The position numbers and the translations under genes are program-made. Of a stretch of DNA of 64,000 bases, positions 1 to 8,802 are shown one piece after another; the stretch's first letter is position 1; every line of letters begins with the position of its first letter. Source of the DNA: CAVQND01 sp964653485 (GTDB lineage: Bacteria > Verrucomicrobiota > Verrucomicrobiia > Limisphaerales > UBA8199); assembly GCA_964653485.1 (NCBI GenBank), contig CAZZFF010000020.1:3314-67313 (forward strand), read 5' to 3'. The notes under the pieces were generated by a model. It was not told the origin of the DNA. It saw only the letters and a program-made list of their open reading frames with translations, and did not search any database.

Positions 1-2190
1 ATGAATGCGTGGACCCCCTCTACCGGCGGTTTGGGCTATGATTATCGCCAGACGAAGATAACCGGGTTTCGGCAGCGGCACCTGCACACCTCGCGCATGG
101 GCGATTTCGCGAACATCGCGCTCATGCCGGTCTTCGGCTCCCTGGTCGTCGCCGACAGCGAGCGGGCATCGGAGTTCCTGCACACCGCCGAGACGGCCCA
201 ACCCTCCTATTACAAGGTGCGTCTGGACACCTGGAAAACGACGGCCGAATTGACGCCCACAGAGCGCGGCGCGCGGTTCCGCTTCACCTACGAAGAGGCC
301 GGCGACGGATTCATCGTGCTGGACGTTGCCGCCGCCCGGAACTGTGCGGTCGAAATCATCCCCTCGGAGAACAAAATCGTGGGCATTAGCCGCAACAATG
401 CCGGCGGCGTTCCCAGCGACAACAGCTTCGCCAATTACTTCGTGGTTGTGTTCGACCGCCCGTTCGCCGCCTGCGGAGTTTGGTCCGGTCCCGACGAGGG
501 CCGGGGCAACCGTGGCGGCGGGCAGGAACCCCAGGAAGGCATCCAGGAAGGCCGGACCAAACTCACAGGCTCCCACGTCGGGGCCTATGTGAAGTTTGAC
601 ACCGCCGACAACAAGGTGGTCGGCTGCAAGGTCGCCTCCTCTTACATCAGCCCCGAACAGGCCCTCCTCAATCTCCAGAACGAAATCGGCAGCGCGGATT
701 TCGACACAATCCGGCACCGGGCCGAAGCGCGTTGGAACGAGGCGCTGGGCCGCGCCAAAGTGGATGGCGGCTCGGAAGACCAGCGCCGCACGTTCTATAG
801 CTGCCTTTACCGCGCCTTGCTCTTCCCTGAGAAGTTTTACGAAATCAACGCGCTGGGCAAGCCCGCCCACTACAGCCCTTACGACGGCAAGCTGCACGAC
901 GGCTTCCTCTACACCGACAGCGGGTTTTGGGACACCTTCCGGGCGGCCCACCCCCTCTATAACCTGCTCTACCCCGAAGTCAGCGCCGAGATTCAGCAGA
1001 GCTTGGTGAACACTTATCTTGAAAGCAACTGGTTACCCGAGTGGCCCGGTCCCGGCCACCGCCCCATCATGATCGGCCAGAATTCCTTCTCCCTCCTCGC
1101 CGATGCCTGGGTCAAGGGCGTTCGCGGCTTCGACGCGGACAAAGCCCTCGAAGCCATGGTCCATGATGTCACCGGCAAGGGGCCGGTCGACGCCGTGGGC
1201 CGCGACGGGGCCGCGTTCTACAACGACCTCGGCTACCTGCCCTATTCCAGCACGCGCGGCGAACCGCGCATCACCGAGGCCACGGCCAAAACGCTCGAAT
1301 ACGCTTACGACGATTTCTGCGCGGCACAATTGGCCAAAGCCATCGGCAAAACGGCGGAAGCGGACGCATTTGCGAAACACGCCATGAACTACTCCAATCT
1401 ATTCGACGCGAAACTGGGCTTCATGCGCGAACGCAAGGCGAACGGCTCGTGGAATGAGCCGTTCTATCCGGAACAGTGGGGAGGCGGCTTCACGGAAGGC
1501 TGCTCATGGCACTGGACTTGGTGTGTTTTTCATGACGTGCCGGGCCTGGTCAAACTCATGGGCGGCGACGAGGCCTTCGCCAACAAACTGGACGAGGTGT
1601 TCACCGCCTCCAGCGATTTCAGGGCGGGAACCTATGGCCGCCCAATCCACGAAATGACCGAAATGACCGCGGCCAACCTCGGCCAGTACGCTCACGGCAA
1701 CGAACCGGTCCATCACATGATTTATCTTTACGACTACGCCGGCCAGCCCTGGAAGGCCCAAGCCAGGTTGCGCCAGGTCATGGCCTTGCTCTACTCCCCC
1801 ACCCCCGACGGCTATTGCGGAGATGAGGACACGGGCCAGATGTCTTCATGGTACGTGTTCAGCGCGCTGGGCTTCTACCCCGTCTGCCCCGGCGATCCCA
1901 ATTATGTCATCGGAAGCCCCCTCTTTGACTGCGCGACGCTCAAATTGGGCAATGGCAAGACGTTCACCATCACCGCCAAAGGCAACGGCTGGCAGGAGTA
2001 TTACATCCGCAGCGCCACCCTGGACGGTGAGGCGCTCGACAAAACCTATTTCAGCCACCAGGCTGTCCTGAAGGGCGGTGAACTCGTGTTCAACCTTGGG
2101 TCGCAACCCAACAAGCGATGGGGCGCCGGGCCGGAAGACCGGCCGCCTTCGGCACTGGCCCAACTCATGGCTGCCGCCCCGGGCAAATAG
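1..2190 (+). CDS. GH92 family alpha-mannosidase, 5' end cut off by the window
   Basis: Probable exported calcium-dependent exo-alpha-mannosidase that trims alpha-linked mannose from glycans. The 729 visible residues cover most of a GH92 protein, usually about 750-800 residues. The beta-sandwich N-domain is present from GYDYRQTKITGF onward. The catalytic (alpha/alpha)6 domain carries family hallmarks: EGCSWHWTWCVFHDVPG near residue 499, NEPVHHMIYLYDYAGQPWK near 567, and GDEDTGQMSSWYVFSALGF near 608. The usual start, with signal peptide and a DPFIGTG-like motif, is missing, so translation begins upstream and the ATG at base 1 is an internal methionine. It converges on the next gene, leaving only 58 bp between the stops. 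Linkage specificity cannot be read from the sequence. Confidence 0.9.
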   Translation: MNAWTPSTGGLGYDYRQTKITGFRQRHLHTSRMGDFANIALMPVFGSLVVADSERASEFLHTAETAQPSYYKVRLDTWKTTAELTPTERGARFRFTYEEAGDGFIVLDVAAARNCAVEIIPSENKIVGISRNNAGGVPSDNSFANYFVVVFDRPFAACGVWSGPDEGRGNRGGGQEPQEGIQEGRTKLTGSHVGAYVKFDTADNKVVGCKVASSYISPEQALLNLQNEIGSADFDTIRHRAEARWNEALGRAKVDGGSEDQRRTFYSCLYRALLFPEKFYEINALGKPAHYSPYDGKLHDGFLYTDSGFWDTFRAAHPLYNLLYPEVSAEIQQSLVNTYLESNWLPEWPGPGHRPIMIGQNSFSLLADAWVKGVRGFDADKALEAMVHDVTGKGPVDAVGRDGAAFYNDLGYLPYSSTRGEPRITEATAKTLEYAYDDFCAAQLAKAIGKTAEADAFAKHAMNYSNLFDAKLGFMRERKANGSWNEPFYPEQWGGGFTEGCSWHWTWCVFHDVPGLVKLMGGDEAFANKLDEVFTASSDFRAGTYGRPIHEMTEMTAANLGQYAHGNEPVHHMIYLYDYAGQPWKAQARLRQVMALLYSPTPDGYCGDEDTGQMSSWYVFSALGFYPVCPGDPNYVIGSPLFDCATLKLGNGKTFTITAKGNGWQEYYIRSATLDGEALDKTYFSHQAVLKGGELVFNLGSQPNKRWGAGPEDRPPSALAQLMAAAPGK

Positions 2191-2215
2191 TAGCCGATCC
2201 CCGGATGCTCATGAT

Positions 2216-2234
2216 GGGCGGCGGCAACCCGCCC
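2216..2234. terminator. possible bidirectional hairpin between convergent genes
   Basis: The arms GGGCGG (2216-2221) and CCGCCC (2229-2234) enclose a 7-nt loop in the short gap between the two convergent stop codons. There is no T tract on either side, so it is at best a weak or Rho-assisted terminator. The GC-rich background makes chance possible. Confidence 0.25.
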
Positions 2235-2248
2235 GCCGTGCCTGAGAC

Positions 2249-5200
2249 TCATTGTCTCCTCAACGCCAGCACTGCGTCCGCCCGAAACGCCGGAGCGGCC
2301 AACCGCGCCACGCCGCCCGGATGCGTGAGTTGCTGGTACCCGACCGGCAACGCCCTGTTCGGGTCCAGCCATTCATAGGTGTAACGGCCGGCCGGCAGAT
2401 TGAGGTCCAGGACCGTTAGCCGATCATGGGCAGCCACGCCAGACCGGCCGCCGCCACGAACTTGCGTCCCAATTGGCCTTATATAGACGATGTATTCCCG
2501 GCCCGGTTCGGCTAGGACACGGGCAGTCATTCCTGCCGGCAGGGGGCCGGTGATGAACGTCTTATCCTGCTTCATCCTTGCGAGGTCAAAGCGCTTGGCA
2601 AAGTCGCTCAGGAAACGGAGTTGTGTCCGCAGCGCCACCGCGCTTCCGGCGGACACCCCGGCTGCGGCGGGACCGCCGGCGATTGACTCAACCAGGTTCT
2701 TGGGCGGCACACCGCCGCCGGCCAAGACGAGGTCCCATGCATCCATTCGGATCGCGGCGGGGCTTTCCCCACTCCCCTGCCACGGTTGAGCCGTGCCGGA
2801 GGCCCCCCGCCGCTCAAGCCCGGGACCGCCGGCGCTCGAGACTGCCGGGCGGGCGGCAGGGGAAACTCGAGTTTGCTCCGGTGAGGCAGCGGCCTTTGGA
2901 GCACCGGAGCGAGGAGGCTTGGTCGGCCGGCTCGTGTTTTGCGGCGGGGCCGAAGGCGCGGCCACGGGGGGCTTGGCCTGGGGCGCAAAGGCAGGATCGA
3001 CCCACACCCGTGGCGGAACGGCGCTGCTGCGCCTGGCGGTTTGGGACCCCGCAGGCGGCGGCGTGACGCTCCCCCGCTTGGCAGGCTCGCTCCCGCCCTG
3101 CGGCGGCGTTGCGGCCTTTGGCCTGGGCAACTCGTTCCGCGCGGGCAAGACGAGAACGCCCGGCGCAGGCTGATTGGGATCGATCCACACCCTCGGCACA
3201 CCGGCGCTCTTGGCCTCTGCAGGTTCGGTCCGCGAGGGCGGCGAAGCGGCGGGTTTCATCTTAACAGCCTCTGTCCGCGCTTGCGGTGGCGTGGCGGCCC
3301 TGGTGCTGGGAATCGGAGTCCGGCCGAGCGAGGGGACGACGCTGGGCGGCGGGTAAGCAGGGTCAATCCACACCTGCGGCGGAGCGGTGCTCTTGGGCTT
3401 GGCCGTCTCCGCTTTCGCAGGCGGCGGCGTGGCCGGCGCCGCCTTCGCCGTCTCCGCTTTCGCGGGCGGCGGCGTGACCGGCGTCGCCTTCACCGTCTCC
3501 GGCTTCGCGGGCGGTGGCGTGGCGGCCCTGGAACTGGGAATCGGAGTCCGGCCGAGCGAGGGGACGACGCTGGGCGGCGGGTAAGCCGGGTCAATCCACA
3601 CCTGCGGCGGAGCGGTGCTCTTGGCCTTGGCCGTCTCCGCTTTCGCAGGCGGCGGCGTGACCGGCGTCGCCTTCGCCGTCTCCGCTTTCGCGGGCGGCGG
3701 CGTGGCCGGCGCCACCTTGGCCGTCTCGGTCTTCGCGGGCGGCGGCGCGACTGGCGTCGCCTTGGCCGTCTCCGGCTTCGCAGGTGGCGGCGTGGCCGGT
3801 GCCGCCTTGGCCGTCTCGGTTGCTGCGGGCGGCGGCGTGGCCGGCATCGGCTCGGGCGTCGCGATTTGCGCAGGCGGCACCGCAACGGGATTCGTCGCAT
3901 CGTTCGCGCCGCTGGGAGCCGTCGGCGATGGAGTGGACGATTCCTCCGCCCGAGCCAACTCCGGCTTGGGTTGGGAGGCTGGACTGGAGGTCCCGGCCCC
4001 GAACACCCGTCGCAACCAGTTGGGTTTGGCAACTCGAACCTGGTTGGTTTCGGCGGCCGTCAATTCCTTCTTCGCTCTCGCCAGGGCGGTCGGATGAATG
4101 GCGACCACAATATCCTCCGGGAAGCTCGGAACCAGGAGCTTATACGCCTCCTCGCCCTTCACAAAATGCGCGGAAATCAACGTCAGTCCTTCCTTGGTAT
4201 CAAACCACCGGGCATTGAACTCGCCGGGTGGCAAGGCCACTTCAAGGGTGAGTTGCCCGGATGCGGGACTTGCCTTGGAAGTCCCCGGCTCTCCCGCGGC
4301 TTGGGGGGTTCGGCGGAGATAGATCACATAGTCCTGTCCCGGACTCCTGAGGACGCGCGGTGTGATGTCCGCGGGCAGGCCGCCTGAAACCGCGTCGGTT
4401 GCCGGCTCCATCTTGCTGGGGTCATGGCGGCGCAAAAACTCGTTCAGGAAATGAATCTGCTGACGAAGGGCGTGACTGGCCCCCTCAGGCACGGTGGCGT
4501 AGCTGACCTTCCTGCTCCCCGGAGCGCTCGTGAGGATCGTCTCCCAGGCCCGCATCCGGTAAGCCGCGTCGCTCGCCTCCTGACTGGGCAGCGGGAGAGA
4601 CTCAGGCCGGTGAACGACCGTTTGCGCCGAGGGCGAAGGTTCCTGGACTTCCGGCGCAATGGGCTGCTCCAATTTCGCCGCAGGGACGGCGGGCGCGGCC
4701 GGGGCCGCTTCTGGCGCTGGGACCGGCTGTGTCCGTGTCGTCGGCGCGGCGGGGACCGGCTCTATTTTCGGTGGCGGCGCGGCCGCAACACGGGCTGGCG
4801 CGGGGGCTTTGGCAACCGGGGCGACCCCGCCCTGCCGAATGGCCAGAACAAGGTCGTCCTCGAATGCCGGCATGGAAAGTTTGCTGGGGCTGCCGGCGGC
4901 GATGAGGTGTTCGGAGCGCAGGAGCGAGCCGTCCTTGGGATTGAACCATTGCGCGTTGAACTCGCCCTCGGGCAAGGCCGTCTCAAGCACAACCTGGCCA
5001 TCGGCAAATGTCCCCGCCGCGGAGTGGCCGCTGCCGCCCTTTTGCGGCGCGGTCCGCAGATAGATGATGTAGTCCTGTCCGGGCTGGCCCAGGGTGCGAG
5101 CGGTCATTCCGGCCGGCACGCCCCCCACAACCAGCGCCGGCTGGGGCTGCAGGTGAACCAAATTGAAGCGGCGCATGAATTCGCCGAGAAATCGCAGTTG

Positions 5201-6310
5201 ACGCCGGAGGACCGGCCCGCCCCCGCCGGGCTGGGAAGCCGGCGGCACGAAGGTGCCGTCCTCGTGCCCGACGGTGAACGAATAATCAAGGTTGTTGAAC
5301 AGGCCGCCCCCAGCCACGATGAAATCCCAGGCCTCCATCCGGTAAGGGGCATCGCTGGCGCCGCGGAATCCGGTCTCGTTGTCGCCTATGACCCGGTTGA
5401 GGCCGTAGTTCAGGGCAACGGCATCAGGCGGGCTGGCATAGTGGAAGTTCAGAATCGAGAGGGTGGGCTCGGGGTCTTCCACTTTCGCCTCCTCGTTGGC
5501 GATGTTCCTGGAAATCAGGTGCCGCCTCCCAAGGCCATTCTCGGTTCGCACGATGATGTCGCCAATGTGCCGCTGCCATTCAAGCGTGACACCGCCGAAG
5601 TACGGCTCATTGCAGATTTCGTAGTACAGATTGTCGAACCGGTTGAGCTCGGTCACGACCTTGCGCGTGAGGGCATCCTCGACATCGATCAGATTGTTGC
5701 TCTTGTCCAGCGTATAGACATTGGTTCGCTCGATGGCGCCGAACCGATTGACGTTGTTCAGCGGGTTCATCGGGCTGAACTGCCACATGCTCTCCTCGTA
5801 AAAGGGACAGAACAGGTTGACCTCCACGATGATGCCCCGCTTGTCGGCCTGTGCGACAAAATCTTTAAGCCGCTTGAAATAGGCGCCGTCCCATTTGCTC
5901 AAATCGAACCTGTTCCCGCCGTTTTGGTAACCGGGCTTCCCGCTGCGGAGCCATGGGCATATAAAACGGTTTGGCCTGGGCGCCAGCGTGTTCCGCATGA
6001 TCCCGAAAGCGCCATACGGCTCGCAATAAGCCCCCACCCAGGTCCTCGTGCCATTCAGGCCCTCGTGGCTCAGCGTCGTCAGATACCGCGTGTAGTCGAA
6101 ATCCAGGTTCAGCACCGCCCCGTAGTGCTCGCCCGAGGTAACGATGAGCGTCGGCTGCCCGCGGAACAGGAAGTAATGCGAGTTCTCAGGGTGGAGCCGC
6201 AACGGCTCCGCAGCGTTCGCGGGTGCTGCGCACAGCAACCACAGGCCCATCAGGGCAAGGCAGCCCCGGGCCATCCACCGAATGGAGTTTTTTGGCTTCA
6301 CTTCTGTCAC
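2249..6310 (-). CDS. Secreted GH5-like glycoside hydrolase with three copies of a C-terminal module and Pro-rich linkers
   Basis: This 1353-residue protein starts at GTG 6308-6310; an ATG at residue 13 is an alternative. It has a Sec signal peptide (cleavage near ANA|AEP, residues 31-35). Residues 35-320 look like a TIM-barrel glycosidase of the DUF4038/GH5-like type, with a likely acid/base Glu in YYEICNEPY (NEP at 234-236) and a candidate nucleophile in GDNETGF (E312). Residues about 318-492 form a module ending in a beta-rich part that resembles the putative collagen-binding domain often fused to DUF4038 enzymes. That module recurs at about 577-740 and 1180-1353, without another barrel. 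Between copies lie long Pro/Ala/Lys/Glu linkers with TPPPAK-type repeats. Substrate unknown; attachment or scaffold roles for the extra modules are inference. Confidence 0.72.
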   Translation of the reverse strand: MTEVKPKNSIRWMARGCLALMGLWLLCAAPANAAEPLRLHPENSHYFLFRGQPTLIVTSGEHYGAVLNLDFDYTRYLTTLSHEGLNGTRTWVGAYCEPYGAFGIMRNTLAPRPNRFICPWLRSGKPGYQNGGNRFDLSKWDGAYFKRLKDFVAQADKRGIIVEVNLFCPFYEESMWQFSPMNPLNNVNRFGAIERTNVYTLDKSNNLIDVEDALTRKVVTELNRFDNLYYEICNEPYFGGVTLEWQRHIGDIIVRTENGLGRRHLISRNIANEEAKVEDPEPTLSILNFHYASPPDAVALNYGLNRVIGDNETGFRGASDAPYRMEAWDFIVAGGGLFNNLDYSFTVGHEDGTFVPPASQPGGGGPVLRRQLRFLGEFMRRFNLVHLQPQPALVVGGVPAGMTARTLGQPGQDYIIYLRTAPQKGGSGHSAAGTFADGQVVLETALPEGEFNAQWFNPKDGSLLRSEHLIAAGSPSKLSMPAFEDDLVLAIRQGGVAPVAKAPAPARVAAAPPPKIEPVPAAPTTRTQPVPAPEAAPAAPAVPAAKLEQPIAPEVQEPSPSAQTVVHRPESLPLPSQEASDAAYRMRAWETILTSAPGSRKVSYATVPEGASHALRQQIHFLNEFLRRHDPSKMEPATDAVSGGLPADITPRVLRSPGQDYVIYLRRTPQAAGEPGTSKASPASGQLTLEVALPPGEFNARWFDTKEGLTLISAHFVKGEEAYKLLVPSFPEDIVVAIHPTALARAKKELTAAETNQVRVAKPNWLRRVFGAGTSSPASQPKPELARAEESSTPSPTAPSGANDATNPVAVPPAQIATPEPMPATPPPAATETAKAAPATPPPAKPETAKATPVAPPPAKTETAKVAPATPPPAKAETAKATPVTPPPAKAETAKAKSTAPPQVWIDPAYPPPSVVPSLGRTPIPSSRAATPPPAKPETVKATPVTPPPAKAETAKAAPATPPPAKAETAKPKSTAPPQVWIDPAYPPPSVVPSLGRTPIPSTRAATPPQARTEAVKMKPAASPPSRTEPAEAKSAGVPRVWIDPNQPAPGVLVLPARNELPRPKAATPPQGGSEPAKRGSVTPPPAGSQTARRSSAVPPRVWVDPAFAPQAKPPVAAPSAPPQNTSRPTKPPRSGAPKAAASPEQTRVSPAARPAVSSAGGPGLERRGASGTAQPWQGSGESPAAIRMDAWDLVLAGGGVPPKNLVESIAGGPAAAGVSAGSAVALRTQLRFLSDFAKRFDLARMKQDKTFITGPLPAGMTARVLAEPGREYIVYIRPIGTQVRGGGRSGVAAHDRLTVLDLNLPAGRYTYEWLDPNRALPVGYQQLTHPGGVARLAAPAFRADAVLALRRQ
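3298..3655 (-). repeat. Direct repeat of 228-bp period inside the Pro-rich linker
   Basis: A block starting AATCGGAGTCCGGCCGAGCG at 3311 is repeated almost exactly at 3539, a 228-bp (76-codon) period, followed by near-identical sequence for over 100 bp. Each block encodes an AWIDPAYPPP-like stretch (read WIDPAYPPPSVVPSLG) and TPPPAK-type units. In-frame period and high identity indicate recent slippage or unequal recombination, so linker length probably varies between strains. Confidence 0.85.
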
Positions 6311-6375
6311 GCGCGCAAGATAGCAGGCGGCATGGGCCTATCAACATTGAAATGCCAGCGGCAGACATCGCTCCG

Positions 6376-7305
6376 TCAGCCCTGGCGGGCGGCCAGGTAG
6401 CGCTCCGCCTCAATCGCCGCCGCGCAGCCCGAACCGGCCGCGGTAATCGCCTGCCGATAGACCCGGTCCGCGCAGTCCCCGGCCACAAACACACCCGGGA
6501 CGTTGGTCGCCGTGCCGCTCTTGGGAACCAGGTAGCCGCGTTCGTCCATGTCGAGGCTGCCTCTGAACAGCTCGGTGTTGGGCAGATGGCCGATAGCGAC
6601 AAAAACCCCGGCGCACGCGACGACGCTCTCCGCCCCGGTCTTGACATTCTTCAGCCGCACCCCGGTCACCTTGCCTTGGGCGGCATCCAGAACGTCCACT
6701 ACCACCGAATCCCAAATGGGCCGGACCTTCGGGTTCGAAAGGGCGCGATCAGCCATGATCTTCGAGGCGCGCAGCTTGTCCCGGCGGTGCGCCAGATAGA
6801 CGATCGAGCCAAACCGCGCCAAATACATCGCCTCTTCACAGGCGGAATCCCCCCCGCCCACCACGACCAGGGGCTGATTCCGAAAGAGCGGCAAAGCCCC
6901 GTCGCACGTGGCGCAATAGGTGACTCCCTTCTTCTCCAGCTTCGACTCGCTCTCCAGCCCGAGGTGCCGGTGCCGAGCCCCGCTGGCCACGATGACCGTC
7001 TCCGTCTCTACGCGGTCGCCGTCGATGGTCAACACCAAGGGCTGCCCTGACAAATCCAAAGCCTCGACAACGCCGAACTGGACCCTCGCCCCGAACCGCT
7101 CGGCCTGCTTCTGCATCCGCACGGCCAGTTCATACCCGTCGATGCCTTCCGGAAAACCGGGGAAATTCTCAACCGTGGTCGTCGTGGTGAGCAAGCCGCC
7201 GGGCTGGCTGCCCGCAATCACCAACGGCTTCAAGTCCGCCCTCGCCGTGTAAAGCGCCGCGGTCAACCCCGCGCAACCCGAACCTATGATGACAACTCTT
7301 TCCAT
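6376..7305 (-). CDS. trxB: Thioredoxin-disulfide reductase
   Basis: A 309-residue NADPH-dependent flavoprotein that reduces thioredoxin in the cytoplasm. The FAD-binding GSGCAGLTAALYTAR motif is at 8-22, and the redox pair CATC at 131-134 is directly followed by the NADPH-binding GGGDSACEEA region. A C-terminal FAD site GVFVAGDCAD is present. The start is taken at ATG 7303-7305 because MERVVIIGSG begins right at the Rossmann fold; the reading frame stays open further upstream but gives no family-like sequence. Length is normal (about 310-320). The second residue of the GxGxxG region is Cys (GSGCAG) instead of the usual Pro. No thioredoxin gene is in the window. Gene order with the secreted unknown upstream on the same strand does not suggest a shared role. 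Confidence 0.95.
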   Translation of the reverse strand: MERVVIIGSGCAGLTAALYTARADLKPLVIAGSQPGGLLTTTTTVENFPGFPEGIDGYELAVRMQKQAERFGARVQFGVVEALDLSGQPLVLTIDGDRVETETVIVASGARHRHLGLESESKLEKKGVTYCATCDGALPLFRNQPLVVVGGGDSACEEAMYLARFGSIVYLAHRRDKLRASKIMADRALSNPKVRPIWDSVVVDVLDAAQGKVTGVRLKNVKTGAESVVACAGVFVAIGHLPNTELFRGSLDMDERGYLVPKSGTATNVPGVFVAGDCADRVYRQAITAAGSGCAAAIEAERYLAARQG

Positions 7306-7406
7306 AAGGACGCGAAAGCTAGTGTGGTATCCCCGAAATGGCCATACATTTGTTGCGCCGCATTCGTTTCCAACGCGTCCGCCGGCAAGCCGCGAATGCC
7401 TTCGGT

Positions 7407-8030
7407 TCAACTCAACCGGCCGGGGTGCAAATCGATCTTCAGCACCTTGGCATCCGTTGCCGAAACCCAGATGTCCCCAATATCCACGCTGCGGTTGCCG
7501 TCGCGCATCTTCGCCGCCCAAAGCGTCACTTTCCAAGCCGTTTCGATCCCGGCGCCGTGTCCCAGCACGCCCTCGCCCACCCTCTCAAGCCTGAGCCTCG
7601 TTGCGGTCACTTTGATGTTCTCCAGCAGTGGTTCCTTGAGTGCCGTGTTGAGTGCTTGGTCCGAGTCAATTTTGAGCTTTTCCAACTCCAGCGGCGACTC
7701 ACCCCCCGTTACCGGTTCCAACAGGTGCAGCGGCCGCTTCACCTCCATCATCTTGCCGGCGCCAAACTTGACTTCCGTGGCCTTGAGCGTCGCCGTCGGG
7801 TCGTAATACTCGACATACCATATATTCGGGACAACGCTGCCCACCGACCTCTCGGAACGAATCCGAACAACCTTGTCCTTGCATTGCTCCCCGACGTAAC
7901 GGTCGCCTTCTTTGATCAGTTGAAGCGCGGTCGGATTGTCCGCGCCTCGCGCCGGCATGCCTGACACGAACGCCGCGCCCATGGCCGCCATTAGCAACCA
8001 CCACCCCAAATGCCTCTCGTTGACTCTCAT
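7407..8030 (-). CDS. Secreted protein of unknown function
   Basis: A 207-residue protein starting at ATG 8028-8030 with a signal peptide (WWLLMAAMGAAFVSG, cleavage near ARGA|DNP). The mature part is mixed alpha/beta with no cysteine motif beyond one isolated Cys. It has a repeated sense of short beta-rich stretches (IWYVEYYDPTATLKATEVKF; VTLWAAKMRD; DIWVSATDAKVLKIDLHPG), with the last two resembling PepSY-like domains, which often inhibit or bind proteins in the periplasm. I do not recognise a named family and the PepSY similarity is only suggestive. It lies 101 bp upstream of trxB on the same strand and 46 bp downstream of the cytochrome-like gene, so the three may be co-transcribed. Confidence 0.7.
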   Translation of the reverse strand: MRVNERHLGWWLLMAAMGAAFVSGMPARGADNPTALQLIKEGDRYVGEQCKDKVVRIRSERSVGSVVPNIWYVEYYDPTATLKATEVKFGAGKMMEVKRPLHLLEPVTGGESPLELEKLKIDSDQALNTALKEPLLENIKVTATRLRLERVGEGVLGHGAGIETAWKVTLWAAKMRDGNRSVDIGDIWVSATDAKVLKIDLHPGRLS

Positions 8031-8076
8031 AAACCAACATAGTTTGCCCGGCCCTTCCCGGCAAACGGAACCGCCC

Positions 8077-8607
8077 CTATTTGGCCCCTTGATCGACCCA
8101 AGCCCGTAACATTCCAACCTGCTCCGCTGTCAGCGGCTTTGGCGGCGGCCCAAATCCACCTGGCCCGCCGGGGCTGCCCGGTCCACCCGGTCCGCCCGGT
8201 CCGCCGCCATCTCCAGGAGGAGGCCCCCCCGGACCACGAGGCCCGCCGCGGCCAGGGCCACGCTTGGGCGGCATCGCGGTTTCATCGTCGATTTGCGCCG
8301 CAGCGATCACCAAGAGGCTCTTCTTGCTGTCCCCGGGCACGATGACTTTGCCGTCTTCCCCGCCCTTGAGGGCCCCGTCCAGGCTGTTCAACTGCAGGCG
8401 CGCCTTCGGCCGGTTCTGGCCGTGGCACCGCACGCACGAGGCCTCCAGCAACGGCTGAATGTCGTTGCTGTAAGTCAGCCCCTTTTTCTGCGCCGGAGGC
8501 GGGAGCTTGCTCAGGTCCAGTTTGCTGAAGTCCATCTTCTCGGCGGCGCTCACCGTCAATCCGGCGCTCACCAGGCCAAACACAATTAAGGCGGGCATTT
8601 TTATCAT
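8077..8607 (-). CDS. Secreted cytochrome c-like protein (Planctomycete/Verrucomicrobium type) with Gly-Pro-rich tail
   Basis: A 176-residue protein with an N-terminal signal peptide (MPALIVFGLVSAGLTVSA) and one c-type heme site CVRCH at 58-62. It sits in the context ...YSNDIQPLLEASCVRCHG typical of the PSCyt1-type domain (PF07635) that is abundant in Planctomycetes and Verrucomicrobiota. After the fold (PGDSKKSLL, MPP axial-ligand region) comes a collagen-like Gly/Pro tract at about 115-155, then a conserved end LTAEQVGMLRAWVDQGAK. The tract splits the MPP loop from the final helix. Start is taken at ATG 8605-8607; GTG 8620-8622 or TTG 8647-8649 are possible. Such domains are usually fused to larger enzymes; here it stands alone, perhaps as an electron carrier in the periplasm. 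Confidence 0.8.
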   Translation of the reverse strand: MIKMPALIVFGLVSAGLTVSAAEKMDFSKLDLSKLPPPAQKKGLTYSNDIQPLLEASCVRCHGQNRPKARLQLNSLDGALKGGEDGKVIVPGDSKKSLLVIAAAQIDDETAMPPKRGPGRGGPRGPGGPPPGDGGGPGGPGGPGSPGGPGGFGPPPKPLTAEQVGMLRAWVDQGAK

Positions 8608-8665
8608 AGTCTTCTTGATCACATGCTCTGACGTTCTCTTTGTCCCCAACCTCGACCAACCAACC

Positions 8666-8684
8666 TTAAGACAAGATTAAGACA
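8666..8684. promoter_or_regulatory. TTAAGACA direct repeat, 11-bp period, in a divergent intergenic region
   Basis: TTAAGACA occurs at 8666-8673 and again at 8677-8684, one helical turn apart, between the divergently transcribed cytochrome and TIM-barrel genes. An AT-rich CACTATTTT follows on the + strand. The arrangement suits a regulator-binding site or promoter region; no regulator gene is adjacent. Confidence 0.3.
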
Positions 8685-8802
8685 CACTATTTTGCTCCGG
8701 CCAAATCCGCAACCCCGTGTTCGGAAATTATTGTCCGATTTTTGTTGTCCCCCGGCAAGCTTGAACCTTGACAGCCGCCTCGAAACCCGTCATCACCCCC
8801 CC

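Noticed and set aside
2939..4387. Long plus-strand open frame rich in Arg and Gly opposite the glycosidase linker
   Set aside because: It is the antisense of the Pro/Ala-rich repeat region; the codon pattern of the opposite strand and the repeats explain the openness, and no domain or start signal is seen.
4424..6400. Plus-strand 658-codon frame opposite the glycosidase catalytic part
   Set aside because: Antisense shadow of a well-supported gene with a signal peptide and catalytic motifs.
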